A DNA stretch of 64,000 bases from Candidatus Amunia macphersoniae (GTDB lineage: Bacteria > Chloroflexota > Dormibacteria > Aeolococcales > Aeolococcaceae): the NCBI GenBank assembly GCA_016464795.1, contig JAEKNN010000009.1, positions 1 through 64,000 of the forward strand, in the 5' to 3' direction. The translations under genes and the position numbers were made by a program. Within the stretch, counting starts at the first letter, position 1. The number at the start of each line of letters is the position of its first letter. Below, one piece after another: positions 34,744 to 44,004 of the stretch. Below the pieces are notes generated by a model. It was not told the DNA's origin, made no database searches, and worked only from the letters and a program-made list of their open reading frames with translations.

Positions 34744-36654
34744 TCAGTCGCCTCCCGGCGCATCGGTGGATGCCGCGCCCACCAGCTCAACCGCCGCAGG
34801 CCCCACGGGCTCATGCTCGTAGAGCCCGTGAACCGTCTTCTCCCAGAAAGTGGGCTTGGTCACCAACTGCAGGCTGGCCTTGAGCATGGCGAGGCTTGCC
34901 ATGAGCCAGTAGACGGGTGAGAGCGCGCCGGCGTGGGTGAGGTCATAGCTGCGTCGATGCGAGGCGCACCACACGCCCATGTACAGGAAGAAGAAATTCC
35001 CGAAGACCAGCTCGATCATGCCGACGTAGTAGATGCCGTTGGGGAAGAGGAAGGCGATCACGTTGAACTGGGCCATGATCCACATCAGTGTGAGCAACCA
35101 CACCAACAGGTTGAGCAGCGCCACGACGAAGGTGCCACCGAGAGTCAGCTGAATGGCAGCCAAGGCGCGCCCGCCCACAGTCCTCCGGAGCAGGCGCGGG
35201 TGACGCATCAATACCAGCCAGCTGATGAAGTAGCCCTTGCCCCAGCGTGAGCGCTGACGCATCCAGTTGACGAAGTCGCTGTTGGCCTCTTCGAGAGTCA
35301 TCGATTCCATCAGGGCCGTCCTGTATCCGGCTCTGTGAAGGCGCATGCCGAGGTCGGCGTCCTCGGTCACGTTGTTGGGATCCCAGGCCCCCAGGTCGCG
35401 CAACAACTGTGTGCGAAAGTGGTTGGAGCTTCCCCCGAGCGGCACCGGGAGGCCGAGGTCGACGAGGCCTGGCAGGAAGAAGTCGAACCAAGCTGTGTAC
35501 TCGAGTGAGAACCACTTGGTGACCACGTTCTGTCGAGGGTTGTAGTAGTTGAGCTTTGCCTGGACGCATCCGATGTCGGCAGGGCTGCGGCGGAACACTG
35601 CCAGTGCCTTCTTGAGCTGGTCGGGCTCTGGGATGTCCTCGGCGTCGTAGATGACGCAGTACTCGCCGCGGGCGAACTGGAGGCCGTAGTTGCAGGCTTT
35701 CGGTTTGGTCCGAGGACCCTCGGCCGGCACCACGATCACGTCGAAGTTGGGCGGCAGCGCAGAGGCGAACACAACGTCGAGCGTCTCGAGGTCGTCCTCC
35801 TCGAGCAGCAACTTCACGTCGAGCTTGCTCTTGGGGTACTCGAGATCCGCACACGCCTTGATCAACTGGGGCAGCACACCGGCCTCGCGGTACAGCGGGC
35901 ACAGGATGGTGTAGACGGGAAGATCGGTGAGCGCTTCGATGTCCTCACGCGGCACCTCGATCAGGTCGACCGACTTCGCGCCACGGACCGTCACGTAGAT
36001 GCGGAACATCACGATGGCCGCGTACAACGTGACCACGGCTCCCGCCAGCGAGAGGAAGAATGTTCCCGGTGCCAGCACGATCGCGACCAGACAGAGGAAC
36101 CCGACGACCAGCAGCAACCGCTTCTGCGCGAGCGACAGCGTGATGTGCGCCGAGGACTCGGGGTCGCGCGCCTGGAGCAATCCGATGCTGTGCTGAGTCA
36201 GCTGTTGGCGGTAGACCTGCTCCTGACGCCGTCGAAGCCCCGCCGGGGTGGACAGGCAGGGCTTGACGCGCATCCCCAGAGCCTCTTCCACATAGGCGCG
36301 TGCCCAGGGGTCGCGCGGGTTGGCCATGGCAACCACGGCGACACCCTCACGCGCTCGAATGGGGAGGACACGCCGGGCAATGGCGTCTGCAGCATCCAGC
36401 TCATTGGCGATGGCGGGATCGACCCAATGGTTGTCGAGGTCGACGACTCCACATCCCCACTGCGTCGCCAGGGCGTTCCATACGTCGTCCTGCCGTGCCG
36501 CTCCGCCAAGGATCAGCGCCTCACCGAGAGGGATCCTGTCTCGACGGTGCCGCGCCAATCCTTGACTCAGTGCCGCCTCATCCACAGCCCCTCGCCGAAC
36601 CAACAGCTCCCCGAGCCGCGCGACCGCGTGATCCTCCTTCTTGACGACGGCCAT
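34744..36654 (-). CDS. cellulose-synthase-like GT2 with N-terminal MshEN domain
   Basis: A 636-residue membrane enzyme. Residues about 12-150 form an MshEN (GspE N-terminal) domain with RLGELLVRRGAVDEAAL and LGEALILGG, a fold that binds c-di-GMP in some ATPases and synthases. Two helices (about 179-222) precede a processive GT2 domain with acidic D287/D288, DAED at 337-340, TED at 430-432 and QRSRW at 467-471. Three or four C-terminal helices follow. This matches bacterial beta-glycan synthases of the NfrB/BcsA type. It is the first gene of a pair with the GT-C-like protein. Confidence 0.9.
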   Translation of the reverse strand: MAVVKKEDHAVARLGELLVRRGAVDEAALSQGLARHRRDRIPLGEALILGGAARQDDVWNALATQWGCGVVDLDNHWVDPAIANELDAADAIARRVLPIRAREGVAVVAMANPRDPWARAYVEEALGMRVKPCLSTPAGLRRRQEQVYRQQLTQHSIGLLQARDPESSAHITLSLAQKRLLLVVGFLCLVAIVLAPGTFFLSLAGAVVTLYAAIVMFRIYVTVRGAKSVDLIEVPREDIEALTDLPVYTILCPLYREAGVLPQLIKACADLEYPKSKLDVKLLLEEDDLETLDVVFASALPPNFDVIVVPAEGPRTKPKACNYGLQFARGEYCVIYDAEDIPEPDQLKKALAVFRRSPADIGCVQAKLNYYNPRQNVVTKWFSLEYTAWFDFFLPGLVDLGLPVPLGGSSNHFRTQLLRDLGAWDPNNVTEDADLGMRLHRAGYRTALMESMTLEEANSDFVNWMRQRSRWGKGYFISWLVLMRHPRLLRRTVGGRALAAIQLTLGGTFVVALLNLLVWLLTLMWIMAQFNVIAFLFPNGIYYVGMIELVFGNFFFLYMGVWCASHRRSYDLTHAGALSPVYWLMASLAMLKASLQLVTKPTFWEKTVHGLYEHEPVGPAAVELVGAASTDAPGGD

Positions 36655-36980
36655 CTCTACGGCCCGGTTGCCATGACGCAGTTGACCCAGAGCGGTGTCA
36701 CCCCCGAACGACGCGGCGTTGCCTTGGCGAGCGGCCGCCGAGGAAACTGCGGCGGTTGATAGATCAGCGTCAACTGAGGTCCCCTCACGGCCGGATTGAG
36801 ATGCGTCGGGCGGCCCCGATCCGGGCCACTGGCTGGGGACACGGAGCCACTGCCAGGATACCTGAGGAAGTCGATCGCGTCAAACGTCTCCGCAGGCGTT
36901 CTCAGACCCCATGCCGGAGTAAACGATATAGCAGGCCCGAGTCCTACGTGCTCGGCGCAGCGCGAATGCCGTCCGGGAGC
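36655..36980. other. 326-base intergenic region, leader of the GT2 synthase operon
   Basis: No protein-like frame is visible. On the minus strand a TATATC hexamer near 36919-36924 and a TTGACG near 36770 are possible promoter parts, which would give a long 5' leader. I looked for a c-di-GMP riboswitch because of the MshEN domain but could not identify one. Confidence 0.4.
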
Positions 36981-38159
36981 TCACGATCGCTCTTGCTTGG
37001 TCTTGCGGCCTCTCGCGGCCGGGATGGACAGCACCTTGCTCTCGTCGTTCTGGGGGTTGTCGTCAAGAGGGTCGCCGAGACCGGCGGCTCTGCAGGCGTC
37101 GCGCAGAGGACCCAAGCCGAAGGCCTCAACAGGGCCGCGAGCACCGTCACCCCGTACTCCGTGGCTGGCAACGCGCATCGCCGCCCACGCCAAGACCTCA
37201 CCCGTGAAGGTGTATGGATTGCTCCCCGTCAACTCCACAGTTGACAGCGGGTTGTCATCCGAGTCACAGGCGACTGCGATGACCAATGACCCGGTACGAG
37301 CACGAGCTTCCACGTCAGGGCCTGGGTCGGTGCGGGGCCGGCTTCCCACCCACCGAACGACCTCCGGGAACCCCCGAAGTCTGGCGGCGCGGCTGATCAC
37401 GGGGCCGATCCTGGTCGCCACTCGCGTTGGCCATGGACCACCCACATACACGCCAACCTCTCGAATGGACGGGTACAGGCTGGGAATCGAGAGGTGCTCA
37501 GAGCCGCCGATGGCCAGCGCCGGACGACTGGTGTCCCCAACGCTGAAGGTTCGAACCCGATCTCCCAGCGTCGTGGTCACCAGCTCGCCGTCCCGCCACG
37601 CAAAGTGTGGGGCCAGGGCCGCGCCTGCCGCCGACGATCGAGTACCGACGCTGATCCCACCACGCGCTGATCCAGTGCGAAAGTACCCAACGTGAACCCC
37701 CCGGGCGAGCTCGCCGGCCTTCTCGAGCGCCAGCGCCGCGGCGAGGTTTCCGGCCACGTACTCGTAGGCGAATCCAGGAACCAGGCAGACGGCGGCCTCC
37801 TTGGCACGCCCCCCAAGCTCCTCGAAAACCTCCCGGATGAAGGCGGGCTCTCCGCTGGAGTCGAGGTAGGTCGCGCCGCGCTCGAGGGCTGCCAGCACCA
37901 CGGGTCGACCGAATCGAGCGAAGGGGCCGACCGTGCTCACGAGGATGTCACCCGGACGGAACAGCTCCAGGAGTGAGGCCGGCTGAGTGACATCGGCGAC
38001 GGCGGTGTCGAGGCCGTGGCCAAGGGTGACGCCCAGCGCTGCCAGGTTCTGCGCGCTCCGTCCGGCGAGCACCGGGCGCACCCGGGCCCGGACCAATGCG
38101 GCCGCCACCAGCTGCCCGGTGTAGCCAGAGGCGCCGAACAGAACTATTCGCCTGGCCAC
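36981..38159 (-). CDS. saccharopine dehydrogenase-like / trans-acting enoyl reductase family protein
   Basis: A 392-residue NAD(P)-dependent protein. The Rossmann motif is VLFGASGYTGQLVAAAL close to the N-terminus, then PVLAGRSAQNLAALG, followed by VSTVGPFARFGRPVVLAAL and YLDSSGEPAFIREVFE, all typical of the saccharopine-dehydrogenase-like family that includes mycobacterial enoyl reductases. The late segment TGEVLAWAA is also typical. The reaction here is unknown. The start is taken as GTG at 38159, directly before the Rossmann strand; the frame is open for 36 more codons without conservation. Confidence 0.82.
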   Translation of the reverse strand: MARRIVLFGASGYTGQLVAAALVRARVRPVLAGRSAQNLAALGVTLGHGLDTAVADVTQPASLLELFRPGDILVSTVGPFARFGRPVVLAALERGATYLDSSGEPAFIREVFEELGGRAKEAAVCLVPGFAYEYVAGNLAAALALEKAGELARGVHVGYFRTGSARGGISVGTRSSAAGAALAPHFAWRDGELVTTTLGDRVRTFSVGDTSRPALAIGGSEHLSIPSLYPSIREVGVYVGGPWPTRVATRIGPVISRAARLRGFPEVVRWVGSRPRTDPGPDVEARARTGSLVIAVACDSDDNPLSTVELTGSNPYTFTGEVLAWAAMRVASHGVRGDGARGPVEAFGLGPLRDACRAAGLGDPLDDNPQNDESKVLSIPAARGRKTKQERS

Positions 38160-38428
38160 AGTGGCGCAGTCTACGAGCGACGTCAGGCGACGGGACTGAC
38201 CGAGCTCTGCTTCCCGGCAGCACGGGTGTTGAGCCGGCCCGATCTCGGAGTGCTGAGCCCGGGTCATCCCGCACAGCGCTGAGGTCTCCGGGCTCGTGCA
38301 AGCGGCCCATTCCTCCTCCGCGCAAGATCCGCTAGCGTCTGAGCGTCAGTCTGTATAGAATCGACCTCCCGCCAGTGGCGCTTGACGCGTTCGTTGGCTC
38401 GAGGGGATAGGGGAGGGGAGGGATCCGC

Positions 38429-39481
38429 GTGGACGGTGAGGTAGAGGTGGGAGCCGATCGCGGCGCAACGGTGCTATGGCCTTCTCGCGCTGAGAGCATT
38501 CCCCGCGTCTCCGTGGTCATCCCCACGTACAACCGCGCGCTGCGTCTCGAACGCCTGCTTCGGGCTCTCCACCAGTGCACAATGCCGCCTGGGGGGATGG
38601 AGGTGATCGTCGTCGACGACGGTTCCTCAGACAGCACAGCCGCGGTGGCAGCTGACGCCGACGTCACCTATCTCGCCCAGACAAATGCGGGCCCCGCGGC
38701 CGCTCGGGAGGTGGGCTGGCGCTCTGCACGTGGGGAGATCGTGGTCTTCCTCGATGATGACGTCGTCCCGGAGCTGGACGCCGTCGAAAGACTGGTCAGC
38801 GCGCTCGACGAGGCCGATGGGGTCGGAGCCGCGATCCTGTGTCTCGACGAGACATCCCTCATCGCCAACTACATGCACGTGGATGGATTGGTGAACCACA
38901 AGGTCACCGAAGGCACCGTGCTGTGGTTGATCACGGCGGCTGCGGCCTTCCGCCGGGACGCCCTGGAGCGGGTCGGCGGCTTCGACCTGGATTTCCCGCG
39001 AGCCGCCGGCGAGGACGTGGATCTCAGCCTCCGCCTCCTCGAGGCCGGCTGTGTGCTTCGCCTGGAGCCCACTGCATTGGTGCGACACGACCACCATTCC
39101 TCCTTCGCGCAGCTGATGGGCACCTGCCACCGCTACGGAACCGCCTACACGTTGCTCGCCGCCCGGCATGTCGCGCATCGCAGGGACCGCAAGCGGTCAG
39201 CGTTGCTTCGTTTGAGCCCCACCGAGTGGGTGCGCGTCTTCATGGGCTACCGCCGGGTTGCGTCCGTGCCCCGCAGCCTCGCATTCGTTGGCCTCCACGC
39301 TTTTGTCGGGCTGCCCTACGCGCTGGGCATCCTCGCCGGCGCTCGAGCGGCTGCCACGACCTCTCCGCGGTTCACCGACCTTCAAATTGTCGGACGTGCC
39401 CAGGCCGCCGCGGCCGTGGACGCCGAGCCCGCTGCCGCGGACCAGCAGGTCGGCAGAGAGCACGCCGCTCCGGCGGCGTGA
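38429..39481 (+). CDS. GT2 family glycosyltransferase (paralogue A)
   Basis: A 350-residue GT-A fold transferase. RVSVVIPTYNRALRLERLL opens the domain, EVIVVDDGSSD binds the nucleotide, EIVVFLDDD is the metal-binding motif and AGEDVDLSLRLLEAG is the C-terminal acidic motif. A hydrophobic tail suggests membrane association. It is closely similar to the genes ending at 44005 and 44880. The GTG at 38429 follows GGGAGGGGAGG. It is first on the plus strand after a divergent region with a TATAGA -10-like box near 38354. Confidence 0.88.
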   Translation: MDGEVEVGADRGATVLWPSRAESIPRVSVVIPTYNRALRLERLLRALHQCTMPPGGMEVIVVDDGSSDSTAAVAADADVTYLAQTNAGPAAAREVGWRSARGEIVVFLDDDVVPELDAVERLVSALDEADGVGAAILCLDETSLIANYMHVDGLVNHKVTEGTVLWLITAAAAFRRDALERVGGFDLDFPRAAGEDVDLSLRLLEAGCVLRLEPTALVRHDHHSSFAQLMGTCHRYGTAYTLLAARHVAHRRDRKRSALLRLSPTEWVRVFMGYRRVASVPRSLAFVGLHAFVGLPYALGILAGARAAATTSPRFTDLQIVGRAQAAAAVDAEPAAADQQVGREHAAPAA

Positions 39482-39608
39482 TCTCACCCGGCGGCGCCTC
39501 GGACAGCCACTCCGGCTCGCCGGCCTGGAGCAGAGTTCACGGGTGACGCGCCGGGGGCATCGGGTATCGGTCCCGTCCCTTAGGGCGTTCGAACTGTCGA
39601 ATACCGTC

Positions 39609-40853
39609 ATGCGCGTGGTGGGACGCGGCGCCGTTCTCCTTACCGCCATCGCTGGCGCCGCGATCGTCGTGCTGCGTCGTCCGGACGCTGTGCTCCACGC
39701 GCAGTTCTGGGCCGAGGATGGGCCGTTATGGTTTGGCCAGGCGTGGAACGGTGGCTCCTTACACGCGCTGACAACGTCCTACTCCGGTTATCTGCAGACA
39801 CTTCCCCGGCTCCTGGCGCTGCCTGCGGTAGCCCTCGGACTGCGCCACGCTCCCCTGCTTTTCAATGCCAGCGCCATCGCTATCCAGGTCGCGCCGGCAG
39901 TATTCTTTGTCAGCAACCGTTGCGAGTCGCTGGTACCACGGCGGTCAGTTCGTGTACTGGTCGCGTTTCTGTACCTGCTTCTTCCCAATGGCGAAATCAA
40001 CGCCAACATCACCAATGCACAGTGGCACCTTGCGCTGCTTGCCTTTCTGGTGATCGTGGCGCGTCGGCCACGTAGCCGATGGGCACGTGCTCTCGACTGC
40101 ATAGTTGTCGCGGTCTCCTGCCTCAGCGGGCCGTTTTGCCTGGTACTCGTGCCTGTCGCAGCTGCTTGGTGGTGGCGGCGTCGTGGCAACGGAATGCTCT
40201 GGCTCGGGAGCGCGGCGACCGCGGCAACCGCGATCCAGGTGGCAGCACTCCTCCTGTCGACGAGGCCAAGTCCTCCTCATCTGGGCGCTTCGATTGGTGG
40301 AGCGATGGTCATCTTCGCCAATCGCGTGGTGCTCGCCGGCTCGTTTGCACAAGACCAAGCGCCATTTCTGCTGGCCGACTCAGGACGGAGCAACGCCCTG
40401 TGGGCCATTCCTGTCACCATCGTTGGCATCGGTGTGCTTGGCACCACACTTCTCCGAGGTCCGCTCAGCCTTCGTCTGTTCGTCCTTGCTGCCGGAGTGG
40501 TGATGCTCGGAGGAATGCTCGACGCTCGGCAGGATCCCGGGCAACCCCCCCTGTGGCGTGGAATGGCGACTCCACCTTTCGGCGGGCGCTACATCTTCAT
40601 GATGGAGGTTGCCTGGATGGTGTCTGTGATCTGGGTCGCCAGTCGTCTGCCCCGACCGCGGATCCGCATTCTCGGGGTCACTGCGGCTTGCACATGCTTC
40701 GTGTCAGGCGTAGCGATACATTGGTCATACGCTCCCTACGCCGACCTTCATCCGGAGCGGTACGCGTCCCAACTCGAGCGCGCAGGGCGTGGGACAATCG
40801 TCACTGTCCCCCTCAACCCACCGGGTTGGACCGTCACGCTCGTAGCGCACTAG
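39609..40853 (+). CDS. polytopic membrane protein, possible GT-C glycosyltransferase
   Basis: A 414-residue hydrophobic protein with about ten transmembrane segments. The first extracytoplasmic loop contains HAQFWAEDGPLWFGQAW, then SYSGYLQTLPRLLALP, which recalls the acidic loop of GT-C enzymes acting on lipid-linked sugars. I recognise no specific family. The ATG at 39609 lies just before the first helix; GTG at 39543 is also possible. Gene order places it in the glycan locus, 127 bases after a GT2. Confidence 0.6.
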   Translation: MRVVGRGAVLLTAIAGAAIVVLRRPDAVLHAQFWAEDGPLWFGQAWNGGSLHALTTSYSGYLQTLPRLLALPAVALGLRHAPLLFNASAIAIQVAPAVFFVSNRCESLVPRRSVRVLVAFLYLLLPNGEINANITNAQWHLALLAFLVIVARRPRSRWARALDCIVVAVSCLSGPFCLVLVPVAAAWWWRRRGNGMLWLGSAATAATAIQVAALLLSTRPSPPHLGASIGGAMVIFANRVVLAGSFAQDQAPFLLADSGRSNALWAIPVTIVGIGVLGTTLLRGPLSLRLFVLAAGVVMLGGMLDARQDPGQPPLWRGMATPPFGGRYIFMMEVAWMVSVIWVASRLPRPRIRILGVTAACTCFVSGVAIHWSYAPYADLHPERYASQLERAGRGTIVTVPLNPPGWTVTLVAH

Positions 40854-40946
40854 AGCCCAGATCTCTCACCAAGGTCTCGGTGCCGAGCCGGGCGACACGG
40901 CACACGTCGCGTTCAAGCCGGCGAGACCCGGCCCATCTGCCAGCTC

Positions 40947-40952
40947 TATACT
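40947..40952 (+). promoter_or_regulatory. -10 box upstream of the nucleotide-sugar dehydrogenase operon
   Basis: TATACT stands 50 bases before the ATG at 41003, with no good -35 hexamer at 17 bases. It would start a short leader for the three-gene operon 41003-43955. Confidence 0.45.
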
Positions 40953-41002
40953 TGGGCTCGGAACGGAGGGAGATCGCGTAGGAGCGGAAGCAGTTTCACG
41001 CT

Positions 41003-42196
41003 ATGACCTGGAAGCATGATGTCGTCATAGTCGGGGGCTGCGGGCATGTCGGCCTGCCCCTGGGCATTGCGTTTGCCGAGCGCGGGCTGCGAGTGGCCCT
41101 CTACGACACCAACGAGGTGGCAGTCGCGCGTGTGAACCGCGCCGAACTCCCCTTCATGGAATCCGGCGCTGCTGAGGTGTTGAGAAGCACGGTCGCGAGT
41201 GGGCGATTGGAGGCCACCTCCGACGCCGCCGCGATCAGCTCAGCTGAGACCGTGACGGTGGTCATCGGCACTCCCATCGACAAACACCTGAACCCGGATC
41301 CGCAAGGTGTTCCCGCGGCCATCGAAGCTATCAGTGATCGCCTCAGGGACGGGCAGCTGCTCCTGCTGCGCAGCACCGTCTATCCCGGCGTCACCGCGCT
41401 GGTCGAGCGGCTCGTGCAGCGACTTGGCCTGGAGATCGACGTGGCCTTCTGTCCTGAGCGCATCGCCGAGGGCAACGCCATGAAGGAGCTGTACAGCCTT
41501 CCGCAGATCGTCTCCGCTCGCACCGATCAGGCGAGCGAGCGGGCGGCGCGATTCTTCAGCATCCTGACCAGCCAGGTGATCAGAGTGCTGCCGGAAGAGG
41601 CTGAGCTGGCCAAGCTGTTCACCAACGTGTGGCGCTACATCAAGTTTGCCACCGCCAACCAGCTGTTCATGATCGCCAACGACTTTGGGCTCGACTATGA
41701 ACGCATTCGTGCGGCGGTGACCACCGACTATCCGCGGGCCGCGGATCTCCCGGGGGCGGGCTTCACAGCGGGGCCATGTCTGTTCAAAGACACCATGCAG
41801 CTGGCCGCATTCAACAACAACAATTTCACCCTCGGCCACGCCAGCATGATGATCAACGAGGGTCTGCCTCTGTACATTTGCGCGCGCCTGGAGAAGCAGT
41901 ACGACCTCCAGTCCATGACTGTCGGGATCCTGGGCATGGCCTTCAAAGCGGAGTCCGACGACGTACGCTCGAGCTTGGCATACAAGCTGAAGCGAATTCT
42001 CAAGTTCAAGGCCGCACGGGTGCTCTGCAGCGATCCATACGTCAGCAGTGACGAGGACCTGGTGCCCCTGGAGGAGGTGTTGGAGCATTCCGACCTGCTT
42101 CTCTTCGGCGCCCCGCATCGAGCGTATGCCGGCCTGCAGCCACAGGTCCCCACCGTCGACATCTACAACCTGTTGGGTCAGGGGGTGTTGGTGTGA
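41003..42196 (+). CDS. UDP-sugar (UDP-ManNAc/UDP-glucose type) 6-dehydrogenase
   Basis: A 397-residue enzyme that oxidises a nucleotide sugar to its uronic acid with NAD+. The Rossmann motif is VIVGGCGHVGLPLG (residues 8-21). Other conserved parts are STVYPGVT (124-131), the K204/N208 helix in ELAKLFTNVWRY and the catalytic C259 with K262 in GPCLFKD. The C-terminal domain includes GILGMAFKAESDDVRSS. The sequence style is closer to WecC-like enzymes than to UGDs, but the substrate is not certain. The stop overlaps the next start by four bases. Confidence 0.92.
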   Translation: MTWKHDVVIVGGCGHVGLPLGIAFAERGLRVALYDTNEVAVARVNRAELPFMESGAAEVLRSTVASGRLEATSDAAAISSAETVTVVIGTPIDKHLNPDPQGVPAAIEAISDRLRDGQLLLLRSTVYPGVTALVERLVQRLGLEIDVAFCPERIAEGNAMKELYSLPQIVSARTDQASERAARFFSILTSQVIRVLPEEAELAKLFTNVWRYIKFATANQLFMIANDFGLDYERIRAAVTTDYPRAADLPGAGFTAGPCLFKDTMQLAAFNNNNFTLGHASMMINEGLPLYICARLEKQYDLQSMTVGILGMAFKAESDDVRSSLAYKLKRILKFKAARVLCSDPYVSSDEDLVPLEEVLEHSDLLLFGAPHRAYAGLQPQVPTVDIYNLLGQGVLV

Positions 42197-42936
42197 GCCC
42201 CCGCGTCTCAATTGTGATTCCGGCCTACAACGAGGGGCCGAGCATCAACACGTGCCTCGATCGCATATTCGAGGCGGTGTCCATGCCGTGCGAGGTCCTC
42301 GTCGTCTACGACGCTCCTGACGACACCTCAGTGCCCTACCTCCAGGAGTATGCAGAGAAGGAGCCTCGGGTCAGGCCGACCCTCAACGAGTACGGCCGCG
42401 GCCCCGCCGCTGCGATTCGATTCGGCATCGACCGAGCCGCCGCAGAGGTCGTGGTGGTGACCATGGCCGACGGAAGCGACGACCCCGAGCAGATCGAGCA
42501 GTTGACGCGTCTCGTGGAGCGGGGGGTCGTTGTGGCCGCTGCGTCTCGGTACGTGCACGGTGGCCAGCAGGTGGGTGGCCCCTGGTTGAAAGGGAAGATC
42601 TCGCACCTGGCCGGATACTCGCTTCATCTGATCGCGAGAGTCGGCACTCGGGATGCGACCAACTCGTTCAAGGCGTACCGCACCACGTTCGTTCGCCAGG
42701 TGGGCATCGACTCCGATGCTGGTTTCGAGATGGGGATAGAGATGGTGGCGAAGGCCAGACGACTGGGCCTGCCGGTCGCCGAGGTGCCGACCATCTGGTT
42801 GGACCGCGGCGGTGGCCAGTCGAACTTCAAGACCCGCGCCTGGATCCCTCGCTACCTCCGCTGGTATCTCCATGCCCTTCGACCAGGGCGTCGGACCAGC
42901 GCACCGCCTCCTCTGATCGAGCGCGTCTCACGATGA
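42193..42936 (+). CDS. GT2 family glycosyltransferase, dolichol-phosphate-mannose-synthase-like
   Basis: A 247-residue transferase with VSIVIPAYNEGPSINTCL, EVLVVYDAPDDTS, the acidic VVTMADGSDDPEQ and RGGGQSNFKTRAWIPRYLRW near the C-terminus, which is the R-x-x-G-x-S-x-F arrangement of DPM1/GtrB-like polyprenyl-phosphate glycosyltransferases. No C-terminal helices follow, so it is a soluble or peripheral form. It could load a polyprenyl phosphate for the GT-C proteins nearby. GTG at 42193 overlaps the dehydrogenase, and its end overlaps the epimerase, each by four bases. Confidence 0.88.
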   Translation: MSPRVSIVIPAYNEGPSINTCLDRIFEAVSMPCEVLVVYDAPDDTSVPYLQEYAEKEPRVRPTLNEYGRGPAAAIRFGIDRAAAEVVVVTMADGSDDPEQIEQLTRLVERGVVVAAASRYVHGGQQVGGPWLKGKISHLAGYSLHLIARVGTRDATNSFKAYRTTFVRQVGIDSDAGFEMGIEMVAKARRLGLPVAEVPTIWLDRGGGQSNFKTRAWIPRYLRWYLHALRPGRRTSAPPPLIERVSR

Positions 42937-43955
42937 GCAGAGTCCTGGTCTCCGGCTCCTCGGGTTTCATTGGCGGCTACGTCGTCGAGGAGCTGCTCGG
43001 ACGCGGACACGAGGTGGTCGGCGTCGACAATCACTCCAAGTACGGGCTGGTGTCGAAGTCCTATGACCATCACCCAGGCTACCGGCTCGTCGAGGCTGAC
43101 GTGCGCGACACGGAGAGGATGACCGACCTGCTCGCCGGCTGCGACCATTTCATTGCCGGTGCGGCGATGATTGGCGGCATCTCGTATTTCCACACCTATG
43201 CGTATGACCTGCTGGCGACCAACGAGCGGATCATGGCGTCCTCCTGTGATGCAGCGATCGCCGCGCACAGGTCGGGACGACTCCAGAAGGTGACCTACAT
43301 GAGCTCGTCCATGGTCTTTGAATCGGCCACGTCCTGGCCGTCGCTGGAGGGACAGGAGCGCACCATCCCGCCGCCTCTGTCCTCCTATGGGTTTCAGAAG
43401 CTGGCCGTGGAGTACTTCGCGAAGGCGGCTTTCGAGCAACACCAGCTCCCCTACACGATCCTTCGGCCGTTCAATTGCGTGGGCGTCGGCGAGGGGCGCG
43501 CGCTTGGCGACATGGAGATCCTCAGCGGCAACGTCAAGCTGGCGATGAGTCACGTGGTCCCCGACCTGGTGCAGAAAGTCCTCAAAGGGCAGGATCCGTT
43601 GCACATCCTTGGCGACGGCAAGCAGGTGCGTCACTACACCTACGGTGGCGACCTCGCACGGGGCATCGTCACGGCGATGGAGCACGCCAATGCGCTGAAC
43701 GAAGACTTCAATCTCTCCACCCAGTCGTCCACCACCGTGCTCGGGCTGGCCGAGCTCATCTGGAAGCGCATCAAGGGGAATCAGCCCTTTCGCTACGTCA
43801 GCGACACACCCTTCGAGCATGACGTCCAGCGACGCATCCCCTCCACTGAGAAAGCCAAAAGGGTGCTCGGGTTCGAAGCCACCACCGGGCTGGAGGAGAT
43901 GTTGGACGAGGTGATACCCTGGATCCAGAGGGCGGTCACAGACGGGACCATATGA
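42933..43955 (+). CDS. NAD-dependent sugar epimerase/dehydratase (extended SDR)
   Basis: A 340-residue extended SDR acting on nucleotide sugars. The coenzyme motif is GSSGFIGG (residues 8-15), catalytic S125 is in TYMSSSMVFE, and Y152/K156 form YGFQK. The substrate domain has ILRPFNCVG and GDGKQVRHYTYGGDLARGI. It could be a 4-epimerase or a GDP-mannose-3',5'-epimerase-like enzyme; the sequence does not decide. Last gene of the dehydrogenase/GT2/epimerase operon, with ATGA overlap at its start. Confidence 0.9.
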   Translation: MSRVLVSGSSGFIGGYVVEELLGRGHEVVGVDNHSKYGLVSKSYDHHPGYRLVEADVRDTERMTDLLAGCDHFIAGAAMIGGISYFHTYAYDLLATNERIMASSCDAAIAAHRSGRLQKVTYMSSSMVFESATSWPSLEGQERTIPPPLSSYGFQKLAVEYFAKAAFEQHQLPYTILRPFNCVGVGEGRALGDMEILSGNVKLAMSHVVPDLVQKVLKGQDPLHILGDGKQVRHYTYGGDLARGIVTAMEHANALNEDFNLSTQSSTTVLGLAELIWKRIKGNQPFRYVSDTPFEHDVQRRIPSTEKAKRVLGFEATTGLEEMLDEVIPWIQRAVTDGTI

Positions 43956-44004
43956 AGCTTGGCCGGCGTGCGCCGAGGTCGGACGTCATCGGGAGTGCCT
44001 GGAG

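Noticed and set aside
36655-36980. A c-di-GMP (GEMM) riboswitch upstream of the MshEN-GT2 gene
   Set aside because: I could not match the conserved GEMM core or its receptor helix by eye, so it is reported only as an unexplained leader.
37550-37575. A T-arm-like GGTTCGAACCC sequence
   Set aside because: It lies inside the saccharopine-dehydrogenase-like coding region and no tRNA cloverleaf can be drawn around it.
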